A stretch of 64,000 nt of DNA, taken from the NCBI GenBank assembly GCA_964528675.1, contig CAZGTU010000010.1:24130-88129 (forward strand), read 5' to 3'. Positions 9,689 through 19,464 of the stretch are shown one piece after another. The position numbers and the translations under genes are program-made. The stretch is from CAYRTD01 sp964528675. GTDB lineage: Bacteria > Bacteroidota > Bacteroidia > Bacteroidales > GCA-2748055. How positions within the stretch are numbered: position 1 is the stretch's first letter; every line of letters begins with the position of its first letter. The notes under the pieces were generated by a model. The model worked only from the letters and a program-made list of their open reading frames with translations. It did no database searches and was not told the origin of the DNA.

Positions 9689-10822
9689 TTATTCTTCGAA
9701 TCTTGAATCTATAATAGCCATAGGAACCCTTATGAACCTGGGGCGATAGATATCAGCATTCTTAAAATGATCGTCAAGCTCCATGCTGTTCATATTATAT
9801 GAAACAAGCAATTGTCCGTTTTCAATCAGGTGAGGATGAGCAACGGCATTATAGGTAAAGAGATTTTTAGTAGTGTCTGGTATTGGAGTTTTATAAAGCA
9901 TGGCCTTATTTCCCCACGGTCCATAAGGGGTAGCAGAGGTAAAGGAATATATCTCATCACTGAGATTACCTGCCTGATTCACCATAACATACAAATTCTC
10001 ATATTCAAAAACGCTGAATTGTTCAGAACCCGAATAATCGACCATAGCTTTAATCTCTTCAGGTTCATTACTCCAGTCCTTTCCATTGAAATATTCCCAT
10101 TGACCTTCGTAATTGCCGGCGGGGTACCGGGCAACGTGAGGCATTCCGTCTTTGGCACCATAAACATAGGTAAATTGATTTCCAGGATAAACTGCATGTC
10201 CTAAATGTACACCAGACTTCCTTCCCTGGGGTAAACTGATGATCTCTTTTTGTTCCAGTTCAGGCAAGTCATATATAGCCAGCCAGGTTTCTTCCCACTG
10301 AAAACCCCACATCCCGGTATCGGCCTGTATAAATTCGGAAAGGAAAAAATACATATCCCCGTTTTCGATATATGCATCACCCGGCCAGAACCATATAGAA
10401 TCAGGGGTTAATTCTCCCTCACCCTTGAGAACTGCCGGATGAACAGCAAAAGAAGCATCCATTCCATCAAGAGTGGAATATAATGTCCTTAAAGAATCTC
10501 CATCCTGTATCACCACCGAGTTCCTGATATACATAGGAACCTGCCTTATGCGGCTTCCATCCGGATTGACGCCACCTAAAAAGGTATCTCCGAATATCCA
10601 TGCAGTGCTCCCGTCAGACAACTCCACCGAGTAAGTACCATCACCACCGGTAAAGCCCTCCTTTTCCCGATCAAAAAGAGAGGTATAATATTCTTCAACA
10701 TAAACTTTGTCTGATGAAGAACTCTTGTTTGTTTCATTATTCCCCGTTTTGCACGACCATGATATTAATGCCAGTCCTATAATAAATAAGGTATTCATTT
10801 TCATATTTATGGTATTGATCAA
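9689..10822 (-). CDS. DUF4185/DUF5005-like beta-propeller lipoprotein
   Basis: The 377-residue protein carries a lipobox (LISWSC) after a short hydrophobic segment. Translation may start at the first Met or at either of the two Met codons six and eight residues in. The motif GSTAWIFGDTFLGGVNPDG, followed by RNSVVIQDGDSL, recurs in the 450-residue protein at 27046-28398, so the two are paralogues. Related domains are annotated DUF4185 or DUF5005 and look like five-bladed propellers related to GH43/GH32/GH117-type folds. No enzymatic function is established, and I assign none. It lies between the two sulfatase genes, which suggests a surface glycan-binding or hydrolytic role in the same pathway. 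Confidence 0.75.
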   Translation of the reverse strand: MINTINMKMNTLFIIGLALISWSCKTGNNETNKSSSSDKVYVEEYYTSLFDREKEGFTGGDGTYSVELSDGSTAWIFGDTFLGGVNPDGSRIRQVPMYIRNSVVIQDGDSLRTLYSTLDGMDASFAVHPAVLKGEGELTPDSIWFWPGDAYIENGDMYFFLSEFIQADTGMWGFQWEETWLAIYDLPELEQKEIISLPQGRKSGVHLGHAVYPGNQFTYVYGAKDGMPHVARYPAGNYEGQWEYFNGKDWSNEPEEIKAMVDYSGSEQFSVFEYENLYVMVNQAGNLSDEIYSFTSATPYGPWGNKAMLYKTPIPDTTKNLFTYNAVAHPHLIENGQLLVSYNMNSMELDDHFKNADIYRPRFIRVPMAIIDSRFEE

Positions 10823-11032
10823 TTTCTTGTATTAATATGATTCCAATATGTAAATATTTCTAACCATCTCCTGTACCATGGGTATCACCCACGACTATTC
10901 CATTTCGACTCACTTCGACTGTCGCTCAGTAACCGCCGCTCACCAACCAACGCTCGATGACCGGTCACCATAATCGGCTTTTCCTATTTTCTCATTATCC
11001 CACCACATTATCTTTACCACATTATCTTTACC

Positions 11033-12664
11033 TCATTCTCCCACCTCATTCTCTTCCTCCATCCACTCCACCTGTCTCCATACTTCAGGCCCGTCATTTT
11101 CCAGGTTTTCTCCCTCGGTGCTTCTTCCATTTCTAATTATATAAGTCAATTCCTGTATAAGTTCTGAAGTAATCTCAGGGTTCTTTTCCGCAATGTTAAC
11201 CTGTTCTGTCAGATCTGTTTCCATATTATATAATTGAACGTTTTCCCATTCCAAACCTTCTTCATTCTTAACCTTCACAGCTAACTCTCCTTCTGGTTTT
11301 GACCAGCTTCCACCACTACCGGAAGACATGATAAGCTTCCATTTTCCTTTGTGGTAAGAAAGAATACCATTCCCCGATTGGGTAACAATACTTTTTCTTA
11401 CCGGTCTTGTATTTTCGCCCAGTAATAGCGGCACCATATTATAACTATCTTCGCCCTCATTTACAGGAATATCATGGGAGGTGAGTGCTCCGAACGTAGC
11501 CATCAGATCAGTAAGAGAGATCAATTCATCGGAAACCGATCCGGGTTCAATCCTGTTATTCCATCGAGCGATAAGAGGTACACGATGACCGCCTTCCCAG
11601 GCATCTGATTTAACTCCCCGCAGATTCCCGTTTGGGTAATGTCCGTATTCATATATGGAACCGAAACGGCCTACATAATTTTCTCCATCCACAGGAATGG
11701 CTCCATTATCACTTGAAAACAGGATGAGTGTATTATCCGAAATATTCATTTCTTCGAGAACTTTCAGGATCTCTCCCACCGAATGATCTACCTGGTAAAC
11801 AAAATCTCCATAGCGACCTGCTTCACTTTTTCCAATGAAAGGATCAGCCGGAGCAATGGGAGTGTGAGGCGCACTCATAGAAAAGAAAAGAAAAAATGGT
11901 TTGTTATTATTTGCTGAAGTTCTTTCCTGAATATAATTCACAGCTTTCTCTGTGATTTTGGGAAGCAGGGCTTCGTATGTCCATCCGGGAGCCATGGGGC
12001 CGGGCAAACCAGGCCCTTCTTCTTTCCATTCCGAAGGATTGATAGCCACCCTGTCGTTCTCAATGAAGGTATGAGGAGGAAAACTCGGCACATCATCTCC
12101 AAAATAATAATCAAATCCAACACTAAGAGGTCCTCCTTTTAATTTCTGCTCAAAATCAACCTTCTTTCCTTCATTATCCAGATTGACGGGTTTTCCATCT
12201 TTAGTCGGCCAATTCCATCCAAGATGCCATTTACCTATAAGTGCTGTATGGTAACCTTCTTTATTCAACATTTTCGGTAGAGTAAATTCCTCTTCCTCAA
12301 TTAATGGGTCATCCCAGACCCATAATACTCCCTGTTTCATTTCCGAGCGCCAGGGATAACGGCCTGTAAGGATGGAATATCTCGTTGGAGTGCAAACAGC
12401 AGCGGGAGCATGGGCATTTGTAAAGAGCATTCCCTCTCCTGCCATCTCGTTCAAATTAGGAGTTGGAATTTTTGACTCAGGGTTGAGTGTTTCAACATCT
12501 CCGTAGCCCAGATCATCAGCCAGAATAAATATAATATTTGGGAGAGATTCTTCCCCTTTCCCAGTATTATCAGAACAGCCCGTTGAAAAAGTAAATGTCA
12601 GAAATCCCAGGAAAATAAATCCTCCGAAAAACGATTTATCTCTTATTTTGGAAATCCGATTCAT
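11033..12664 (-). CDS. second sulfatase lipoprotein (arylsulfatase-like, S1 family)
   Basis: The 543-residue product has a lipobox FSTGC (Cys30), the formylglycine motif Cys91-Thr-Pro-Thr-Arg95 followed by SILTGRYPWRS, the N-terminal metal ligands Asp50-Asp51 (LADDLGYGD), and GKWHLGWNWP further on. SSDNG in the middle of the protein provides the usual additional Asp-Asn metal ligands. It differs clearly from the sulfatase at 8107-9660 in length and motif context, so the two probably act on different sulfate positions. It lies 61 bases after the GH92-SGNH gene and 210 bases before the propeller lipoprotein gene; that gap holds repeat-like GC-rich sequence (10870-10980). Confidence 0.92.
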   Translation of the reverse strand: MNRISKIRDKSFFGGFIFLGFLTFTFSTGCSDNTGKGEESLPNIIFILADDLGYGDVETLNPESKIPTPNLNEMAGEGMLFTNAHAPAAVCTPTRYSILTGRYPWRSEMKQGVLWVWDDPLIEEEEFTLPKMLNKEGYHTALIGKWHLGWNWPTKDGKPVNLDNEGKKVDFEQKLKGGPLSVGFDYYFGDDVPSFPPHTFIENDRVAINPSEWKEEGPGLPGPMAPGWTYEALLPKITEKAVNYIQERTSANNNKPFFLFFSMSAPHTPIAPADPFIGKSEAGRYGDFVYQVDHSVGEILKVLEEMNISDNTLILFSSDNGAIPVDGENYVGRFGSIYEYGHYPNGNLRGVKSDAWEGGHRVPLIARWNNRIEPGSVSDELISLTDLMATFGALTSHDIPVNEGEDSYNMVPLLLGENTRPVRKSIVTQSGNGILSYHKGKWKLIMSSGSGGSWSKPEGELAVKVKNEEGLEWENVQLYNMETDLTEQVNIAEKNPEITSELIQELTYIIRNGRSTEGENLENDGPEVWRQVEWMEEENEVGE

Positions 12665-12725
12665 CTCTTTTTCTAAAATTTAATTGCTGTGTCTCCTCCG
12701 AAAACTCCCGGATTGGACTCATTAT

Positions 12726-15713
12726 TTACTCATTTACATAGGATTCTATCATTTCCTTCCAGAGCAGATAACCTTTCCCGTTCAAATGCAGACCATCAAT
12801 GCTGTAGGTCATATCCAGATCATTCCCCGGGGTGGCAAAAGAGCTGAAAAGATCGATATAAGTAAGGTTCTGTTTACGAGCTATCTTCTTTACATCTTCA
12901 TTGATCTCCATGATATCCCTGTTTTTCCTTGTGGTATGAATATCATCCTGGGTGGGAAGAACACTTTGAATATAGATCCGTGTTTCAGGAGAACTTTCCT
13001 TGATTCTTCTTACAATTAGCTTATAATTTTCAACGATCTTCTCCACAGAGCGTCCTGCCGCCAGATCATTGGTGCCGATCATGATAAATATCTTTTCCGG
13101 TTTGGAGCTTACCACTTCATTCAGCCGCTCCAATATTCCTTCTGTATCATCCCCGCCAATTCCGCGGTTTTTAATGTCAGGATTATCAAAAAGCTCATGC
13201 CACTCAGCACCGTCGGTAATACTGTTTCCAAGAAAGATGATCTCATTTTCGGTGTCAGGTAAAGTTTCGAAATGTTCCTTTCGATGGTAATAATAGGCTT
13301 TTAATGCACGATTCCATTCATCGATACCTTCTGCTGTAAAATCGAAGCCCATGATCTCTTCTTTTTCTTCTTCTGAAAGTACTTTACTAAGCGAAGGTGG
13401 AGCATTCCCGAGCTCATTTCCCCAGTTCTTATTGGGTTCAGGGCCCATTTCAAGAACCAGTTTTCCGCCCTTCACCAGTTCATCATGATAAAACCATGGC
13501 TTGTTCAGATCATTACCATTGAGGCTGGCGGATTGTATGTACCGGTTTTCTGAAGAGTTATTCCTGGCCTCAATGATAAATTCCTTTCCTTCGTAATAGC
13601 GATCATCTAGCTTAATGGTGATTTTCTCGAAAAGAGGACTGCCAATCTCATAAACCGGCCTTACCGCAGCTCCTCCATCCATCTGGAAAAGTCCCATGGC
13701 ACTCATAGCAAACCACGACCCCATCTGACCCTGATCTTCATCACCCAGCCATCCGCTGTGGGGTCCGGTACCATAATAACGATCCATAATCTCCCGAACC
13801 CATTTCTGCGTTAACCAGGGTTTTCCGGAATGATTGAATAAATAAGCTGCCTGCATGTTGGGCTGATTTCCATGGTTTACGGGTAAAATTCCCATTCCGG
13901 AAAGGCTGTTGTCCCCAAGATGTTCAGAGTTGAAATTGTGTTCTTTTGATTCCTCGAAACCTTTTTCAAGTCTGTTGTTATATTCCTCAGCTCCGAGCAG
14001 TTCAACAAGACCGGCAAGATCATGAGGTACAAAATAGGTAAACTGCCATGCATTACCCTCAACATAACCCTGACCAAGGAATGTAACCTGGCCAAAAGGG
14101 CTGAAATCTTCATACCAGGTTCCGTCTTTATATTTTCGACGCATATAACCCACCTCAGGATCAAAAATATTTTTATAATTGAATGCCCGCTTTGTGAAAT
14201 ATTTGTAATCCTTTTCTTTATCCAGGGCAAGAGCAAACTGCCCGATACTCCAGTCGTCATAAGCATATTCAAGCGTATTGGATATGGGACCGGCTTCTTC
14301 CGGAACATACCCATATTTCATATACTCCTCCAGTTGGCGGTTCCCTACTTCACCCCCTGCCTCATGAGGACCTCCGGGTTCAGTCTGAAGTTTATAACAT
14401 GCTTCATAAGCTTTTTCAATATCATAATCACGTATTCCTTTCTGATAAGCCCCCACAATAAAAGCAATCTGATGTGATGCTACCATAATCCCGGAATATT
14501 CTATCCCTGTCGGACCTTTGGGGAGCCATCCTCCCTTATCATAGATTTCCAGGAAAGACTTCACCCAGTCGCTGGTAACCTTTGGAGTGATCAGTGGCCA
14601 TAACTGATTGAGATTCCATATTGTAATCCAGAATCCGTCACTGCCATATATTGAAGGAGTCCCCTCAGGAAGATCCTGAACTTTTTCATACATATCCACA
14701 TACTTGCCATTAACATCATTCCAAGTGGTTCTTCCGATGTATGCCCGGTAAAGATTAGTATAGAATTTTACCTTGTCTTCTTCAGTGCCGCCTTCCACAA
14801 CTATTTTTGACAGCAATTCTTCCCATGTATTTTCAGCATCCTTTCTCACTGCTTCAAAATCCCAGTCATAAGCATCCAGCTCGGCCTCAAGGTTAAGCCT
14901 GGCCTGCTCGACCGAAACCAGCGAAATACCCGTTTGTACCATAATTTCTTCACCTTCCGAAGTTTCAAACTCCACAAAAGCTCCTACATCTTTATGTCCA
15001 AATCCGGATGATACCGTTTGTACATTTCGGTAGACCTCCTCTTTCACCCATCCGTTGAATGATTTTATTGGCTTGTTGAAACGCATAACAAAATGCAGGA
15101 TGTACTCATTATAATTCGCTTTTCTCAGGCTCTGCTGGTAAGAAACACCTTCAATCTCATGCTCACTCACCTTTTTAATCTGGGTGTAGAAGATTTCAAA
15201 TCCATATTCAGATGGGAACTGCAGATCGATCAGGATCCTGGAACTGTCATTTTCAGGAAATGTGTAACGTTGAAAACCCGTTCTCATGGTTGTGGTCAAC
15301 TCTGCCTTTACGTCGTAATCATCCAATAATACACTATAGTAACCCGGAGAGGCGTTTTCATTCTTATGATCGAAGTAAGAACGGTAACCCCTGTCAGGAT
15401 CCTTTTCTGTACCGGGTTTAATCATCAGTTCACCGGTGGTAGGCATGGTAAGGATTCCCGCCATGGTCCATGAATGAATATGACTGAATCCTGCAATGTT
15501 ATTAATGCTGTAATCGTAACCAGCCTTCCAGCCCCTTTCCTGGTTATCGGGACTCAGCTTTACCATTCCAAATGGCATGCTGGGGCCCGGAAATAATATC
15601 CAGCGTGAATCCTCGGTTCCAATCATGGGGTCCACATAATCGATCTTTCTTTCCTGAGCATGGCTCTGGACAATGAATAATATTATTACGAATAATAACA
15701 GTATCTTTTTCAT
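12726..15713 (-). CDS. GH92 alpha-mannosidase fused to a C-terminal SGNH/GDSL esterase
   Basis: A signal peptide (MKKILLLFVIILFIVQSHAQ) precedes a full-length GH92 region (about 25-760). YVDPMIGTEDSRW opens it, GYVEGNAWQFTYFVPHDL carries a probable general acid, and GDEDQGQMGSW near residue 660 supplies the acidic DED group that GH92 enzymes use in calcium-dependent inverting hydrolysis of alpha-mannosides. After a linker, residues about 800-995 form a complete SGNH hydrolase: nucleophile block IIFLGNSITDG (Ser near 833), GIGGDDT, oxyanion block GTNDLA, and the catalytic dyad in DGLHLNGKGY (near 975). This esterase class often removes acetyl groups from sugars. The reading frame is continuous through both domains. 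Unlike the sulfatases it has a type I signal, so it is probably soluble in the periplasm. Confidence 0.92.
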   Translation of the reverse strand: MKKILLLFVIILFIVQSHAQERKIDYVDPMIGTEDSRWILFPGPSMPFGMVKLSPDNQERGWKAGYDYSINNIAGFSHIHSWTMAGILTMPTTGELMIKPGTEKDPDRGYRSYFDHKNENASPGYYSVLLDDYDVKAELTTTMRTGFQRYTFPENDSSRILIDLQFPSEYGFEIFYTQIKKVSEHEIEGVSYQQSLRKANYNEYILHFVMRFNKPIKSFNGWVKEEVYRNVQTVSSGFGHKDVGAFVEFETSEGEEIMVQTGISLVSVEQARLNLEAELDAYDWDFEAVRKDAENTWEELLSKIVVEGGTEEDKVKFYTNLYRAYIGRTTWNDVNGKYVDMYEKVQDLPEGTPSIYGSDGFWITIWNLNQLWPLITPKVTSDWVKSFLEIYDKGGWLPKGPTGIEYSGIMVASHQIAFIVGAYQKGIRDYDIEKAYEACYKLQTEPGGPHEAGGEVGNRQLEEYMKYGYVPEEAGPISNTLEYAYDDWSIGQFALALDKEKDYKYFTKRAFNYKNIFDPEVGYMRRKYKDGTWYEDFSPFGQVTFLGQGYVEGNAWQFTYFVPHDLAGLVELLGAEEYNNRLEKGFEESKEHNFNSEHLGDNSLSGMGILPVNHGNQPNMQAAYLFNHSGKPWLTQKWVREIMDRYYGTGPHSGWLGDEDQGQMGSWFAMSAMGLFQMDGGAAVRPVYEIGSPLFEKITIKLDDRYYEGKEFIIEARNNSSENRYIQSASLNGNDLNKPWFYHDELVKGGKLVLEMGPEPNKNWGNELGNAPPSLSKVLSEEEKEEIMGFDFTAEGIDEWNRALKAYYYHRKEHFETLPDTENEIIFLGNSITDGAEWHELFDNPDIKNRGIGGDDTEGILERLNEVVSSKPEKIFIMIGTNDLAAGRSVEKIVENYKLIVRRIKESSPETRIYIQSVLPTQDDIHTTRKNRDIMEINEDVKKIARKQNLTYIDLFSSFATPGNDLDMTYSIDGLHLNGKGYLLWKEMIESYVNE

Positions 15714-15827
15714 ATAGTTGTGTTTTGAACCATGGGTTTACACCCAAGGCTTTTCTGTTTCGATCCCATGCTGAGTCATTATAATTTTCTCATTCTCTTC
15801 ACCTCCCATTCTCTCCCCCTCATTATC

Positions 15828-18155
15828 CTACCTCATTCTCTCCCCCCTCATCCTCACCTTTCCACCTTCAGCTACAAGCGTATAATAATTACCGCCATAA
15901 AGCACATGATAGAGTTTTCCGGAGAAATCATCAGGAACATTCTGTTGAAGGATCTGCCGCTCAACATCGGGGTAGAAACCGAAGAAATTTTTCAACATCA
16001 CCTGTGAAATTGAAATACCACCGGACGACTCTCGATTATGCCATCCCCGCTGTGCTATCCTGACACGTGCATTTTTTTTATATTTGTTCTCACCCCAGAG
16101 CTCATGAGCCTGTGCCCAGCATCCTTCGTATGTGACCGGTTCAATGGCATGATAAAATTCCAGTGCACTGTCAGAATATCCCATACGGGAGAGTGCATCC
16201 ATGGTGCCTGCCGGCCAGCCATCGAAGGCTCCGAGCGGCCCATGATCGGGACGGTCGGAGTTTTCAGCAGCGATATCCTTCAGAGACTGAGCCCGCATCC
16301 AGTGATCTGTAATCAGCTCATCATAAAGAAAAGCTATCATCTCTGATTGAATTTTCTCCGGAATATCATCCGGTATGTATCTTCCCAGGAACATAAAATC
16401 AAGACAATGACGCACTTCCACCTTCTTTCCTTCCGGATAAAGGCTATACCACACTCCTTCGCCTGCATACAGGCTTAGCAGGAGATCGATCATTTCATCA
16501 GCTTCCTTCCTGAATTCCTGTGCCTTTGAAGTATTGCCGTCTAATTCAAAAATATCAGCCATCTCTCTCATCATCCAGGCATACCCGGCATTGAAGGAGG
16601 GGACAATATGCTTATAGGTAGGGACACATTCCAGCAAATTCCATTCATCATCACCAAAATCTGCAAGTTTATGAGCCTCCTGCATATATCCTTCCTGTCC
16701 GTAGGGAGCCAGATTCTTCCAGTTTAAGGCATATTTTTCCATATGCTCCGTCACCGTCATGTTATTGATGGTGCTGTCAAGAAAATCAAAATCCCTGGTA
16801 ATGGTTAAGTAAGACCGAAGCATCTGGAAAAGAGCCCAGTAATTGGCCGAATAACCATTCCCTACACCTTTCCCGCCAAAATTATCTTTGCCGTAATGCT
16901 TTGAAGGATCAATATTGATCCATGCTGCAAGGTGTTCTTTCATCATAGCGGGATCGACAACTGCCCAGAGGGTTGACCATTCGGTTATATCCCAGAAAAA
17001 AGTGATGGAAGCCCCCCATCGTGGTCCCCCGGTGAGAAATACCTTATCATGCTCCGGCAAATTGGTGTTGATGAGATAAAGCATGGTAAGCGGACCGGTA
17101 TAATATACTTTTTTAGCTTTCGCATCATCCGTTTCAAGTACAGGGAAACAACCGGAAATCAACTCATTTCCCGGAGTGAATATGGCCTGCCATTTTTCTT
17201 CCCAGAAGGTGTCAACACCCTGATAAACTTCATCAAAACTCGCAGACCATGTTTTCATTTTCTCAACGATCTCATTCTCATTATCTCCAAAACCCATAAT
17301 GTAAGAAAGACTAATACTTTCCCCCGGGGCAAGTGTCCTGTTCCATCCTGCCCTTCCCCCGCTATTCAATACAGTGAATTTATCAGGTTTATTAAGAAGT
17401 TTAAAAGCCGTTATAGCTTCAGTTTCTTTATCACTGATTAGCATCATCCCTTCTTTCTCAAGAGCATCATATTTTTCAGCGTTAAGGATTTCCTCATCAG
17501 AAGGCCAGCGCGAAGTCTTGTTGGTAGGAGTGGGCTTTCCGTCTATTAACTCCACTACTTTTTCTGTGGAATAATTTTGAGAAGAACCTATGTGACGGCG
17601 TACATTTTCCACTTCATCATCTCTGACTGTAGTTTTTCCATCAAGCTTTGGATAAGGATACCACCATTGCCAGTCACCTCCATATTTGCTAATAAATCCA
17701 ATAAGATCAAGGGAAAGATCCAGCTCCCTTTCAACTGAATCTTCATTACTGATGTTTACCTGCCAGAGAATGCCATTTTCCCCGGGAATCATCTTTGTGG
17801 TGGAGAAAATTTTCCAGTTATCCATCTCTCCTCTTCTGATAGCCTGGTGGGGTAACCAGCGAAACATGGAAGCTTTCGGGGTTTTCCCCTTAATTTTCAA
17901 TACCCCTGTATGATACCCCCCTGAGTATGGAGCTGATGCAATCCAGCTAATGGATGTCATATCCCTGTTAAGCAGGGCCTGTCCCTGGAAATTACGGATA
18001 GAAGGTTCCATATCTGCAGTGTCAGCCGAAACCCATATCCCTGAAACTTCTTCCAGGGAAGGTACATTTTGCTGAATTTCTATCTCCCTCTTACTACTAT
18101 TATTGCAAGCTGTCATAAAAATTAACAGTAGGACCAGATAATTTAAATATTTCAT
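15828..18155 (-). CDS. lipoprotein with (alpha/alpha)6 six-hairpin glycosidase domain
   Basis: The 775-residue product has a lipobox FMTAC near residue 17. An N-terminal beta-rich region (about 30-330) precedes a helical six-hairpin domain (about 340-740) with motifs such as GPRWGASITFFWDITEWSTLW, NAGYAWMMREMADIF, GAFDGWPAGTMDALSRMGY and GWHNRESSGGISISQVML. This layout resembles the GH63/MGH1-like and GH95-like glycosidases that act on alpha-linked sugars, but I cannot fix the family. Trp- and acid-rich loops are consistent with a hydrolase. It lies between the ROK kinase and the GH92-SGNH gene, so it probably cleaves the same glycan. Confidence 0.75.
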   Translation of the reverse strand: MKYLNYLVLLLIFMTACNNSSKREIEIQQNVPSLEEVSGIWVSADTADMEPSIRNFQGQALLNRDMTSISWIASAPYSGGYHTGVLKIKGKTPKASMFRWLPHQAIRRGEMDNWKIFSTTKMIPGENGILWQVNISNEDSVERELDLSLDLIGFISKYGGDWQWWYPYPKLDGKTTVRDDEVENVRRHIGSSQNYSTEKVVELIDGKPTPTNKTSRWPSDEEILNAEKYDALEKEGMMLISDKETEAITAFKLLNKPDKFTVLNSGGRAGWNRTLAPGESISLSYIMGFGDNENEIVEKMKTWSASFDEVYQGVDTFWEEKWQAIFTPGNELISGCFPVLETDDAKAKKVYYTGPLTMLYLINTNLPEHDKVFLTGGPRWGASITFFWDITEWSTLWAVVDPAMMKEHLAAWINIDPSKHYGKDNFGGKGVGNGYSANYWALFQMLRSYLTITRDFDFLDSTINNMTVTEHMEKYALNWKNLAPYGQEGYMQEAHKLADFGDDEWNLLECVPTYKHIVPSFNAGYAWMMREMADIFELDGNTSKAQEFRKEADEMIDLLLSLYAGEGVWYSLYPEGKKVEVRHCLDFMFLGRYIPDDIPEKIQSEMIAFLYDELITDHWMRAQSLKDIAAENSDRPDHGPLGAFDGWPAGTMDALSRMGYSDSALEFYHAIEPVTYEGCWAQAHELWGENKYKKNARVRIAQRGWHNRESSGGISISQVMLKNFFGFYPDVERQILQQNVPDDFSGKLYHVLYGGNYYTLVAEGGKVRMRGERMR

Positions 18156-18201
18156 TTTTTAAAAAAATAATTAGAGTTTGTCAATTATGTCATGCGTCTG
18201 T

Positions 18202-18247
18202 TCCGATAGCTACCAAAACAGATATCGGACATTATGGGCAGACACTA
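18202..18247. repeat. short dispersed repeat ending in CAGACACTA (possible IS end), copy 1
   Basis: The 29 bases at 18219-18247 match 43122-43150 with two differences (core AGATATCGGACATTATGG), and both copies follow a CCGATAGCTA word. On the minus strand the element starts TAGTGTCTG one base after the stop codon of the ROK gene. A diverged third copy starts at 47342. The word resembles an insertion-sequence terminus, but no transposase accompanies it. Confidence 0.6.
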
Positions 18248-18248
18248 A

Positions 18249-19358
18249 TTAAGAATCAAGCTGCTGTAAAGCAAAGGCATAAGCTCCAAGTGCTATTGCC
18301 TGACTTGCCCCGAGTTTTGAAAGCCCTATTCCGTTTCTTGGCAAATCATCATATTTAATCTTTCTGCCACTGCCCGGCACAGTCACTTCATTTATGCTTC
18401 CTTCCGCAAATTTTCTGAATTCAGAAGGATCTTCGAGATTATAAACTTTGTAAGATAGACGCGGAAATACATTGCCTTCATAATCATTGTAAGTCCGGTT
18501 TATTTCTTCGAACATAGAGGGTGCGAACAGGTCCCATGCTGCTGTGATACCTCCTCCCAGAACAACAATGGCATCGATTAATGACATGGCGTTGGCAACC
18601 GAATTGCCAAGACTTTTACCAAATTGTTGAAAGGAAGTCCTGGCCGCTTCAATAAATCCATCGGAAGTACCATTCGCGATAGAATAGATGTCTCTGGGCA
18701 TCAGGCTTTTGTCAAACGGGATGCCTGCTTCTTCTGCATACACTCTTTGTATCGCTCTGGTACTCACGCTTTCTTCTGCATTCCATCCCGGTTCCCATGG
18801 ATTAAGGGTATTGTGGATCTCGGCCCCACTGGAACTATTGCCAACCAGCATTTTTTTGTCCAGTACAACCCCGGCGCCGAAACCGGTTCCAAGGGTAAAG
18901 CCGATCAGGCTGTTGTATTGCTTGAGACTGCCAGCCTCATCCAACCGTTTATTTAGCTCGGGTAAATAACCTGCCAGCGCTTCCCCGTAAGCAAATAAAT
19001 TTCCATCATTATTAATGAATACCGGGATCTTAAAGTGATCCTCAAGCATAGGTCCCAGGGGAACACCCCCCTTGAATGCCCTGAAATTTGGAAGATTTCC
19101 AATGATCCCATTCGGATAATCGGCCGGACCGGGAAAAGCAAAACTAATAGCCTCAGGATCTTCCTTTAAATTTTTCTTAACTTCTTCAAACCCTGCAATG
19201 ACCATATCCAGGGTTTTTTGAAGATCCTCCGGAAAAGCACGTTTACTTATTGGCTCAATAATTTCAGTATTCGACCGGATAGCTGAAAAAACGAAATTGG
19301 TTCCCCCGGCATCCAGGGTCATAATTATCCGTTTATCTTCATAAGTATTTAAATCCAT
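18249..19358 (-). CDS. ROK-family sugar kinase (probable mannokinase/glucokinase)
   Basis: From the chosen start the protein has 369 residues. It opens with MTLDAGGTNFVFSA, the phosphate-binding motif of ROK/hexokinase-fold kinases. It contains INNDGNLFAYGEALAG, where the Asp is the catalytic base, and GFTLGTGFGAGVVLD plus VVLGGGI for the second lobe. The usual ROK zinc motif (CxCGxxGCxE) is not recognisable; the region reads NTLNPWEPGWNAEESVS instead. I place the start at 19358 because an upstream extension to 19421 adds a basic segment with no homology features, and the ATG follows an AT-rich leader. Position between the permease and glycosidases suggests it phosphorylates the imported monosaccharide, which would be mannose given the adjacent isomerase. 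Confidence 0.85.
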   Translation of the reverse strand: MDLNTYEDKRIIMTLDAGGTNFVFSAIRSNTEIIEPISKRAFPEDLQKTLDMVIAGFEEVKKNLKEDPEAISFAFPGPADYPNGIIGNLPNFRAFKGGVPLGPMLEDHFKIPVFINNDGNLFAYGEALAGYLPELNKRLDEAGSLKQYNSLIGFTLGTGFGAGVVLDKKMLVGNSSSGAEIHNTLNPWEPGWNAEESVSTRAIQRVYAEEAGIPFDKSLMPRDIYSIANGTSDGFIEAARTSFQQFGKSLGNSVANAMSLIDAIVVLGGGITAAWDLFAPSMFEEINRTYNDYEGNVFPRLSYKVYNLEDPSEFRKFAEGSINEVTVPGSGRKIKYDDLPRNGIGLSKLGASQAIALGAYAFALQQLDS

Positions 19359-19464
19359 AATTTTAAATTTTTTAATTTTTATCTGTGAACCTGACCGCCT
19401 TTGGAGGATCTGCGGCAACATATCTTATTAATCATGTGCGAAACTTTAGTTATTTGAAAATGAC

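Noticed and set aside
13877..14314. 145-codon frame within the GH92 gene, and many similar frames within other long genes
   Set aside because: They lie within strong coding genes in another frame and have no recognisable features.
19359..19421. Longer N terminus for the ROK kinase
   Set aside because: The 21 added residues are basic and unrelated to the family; the internal ATG sits in the normal position before the phosphate-binding motif.
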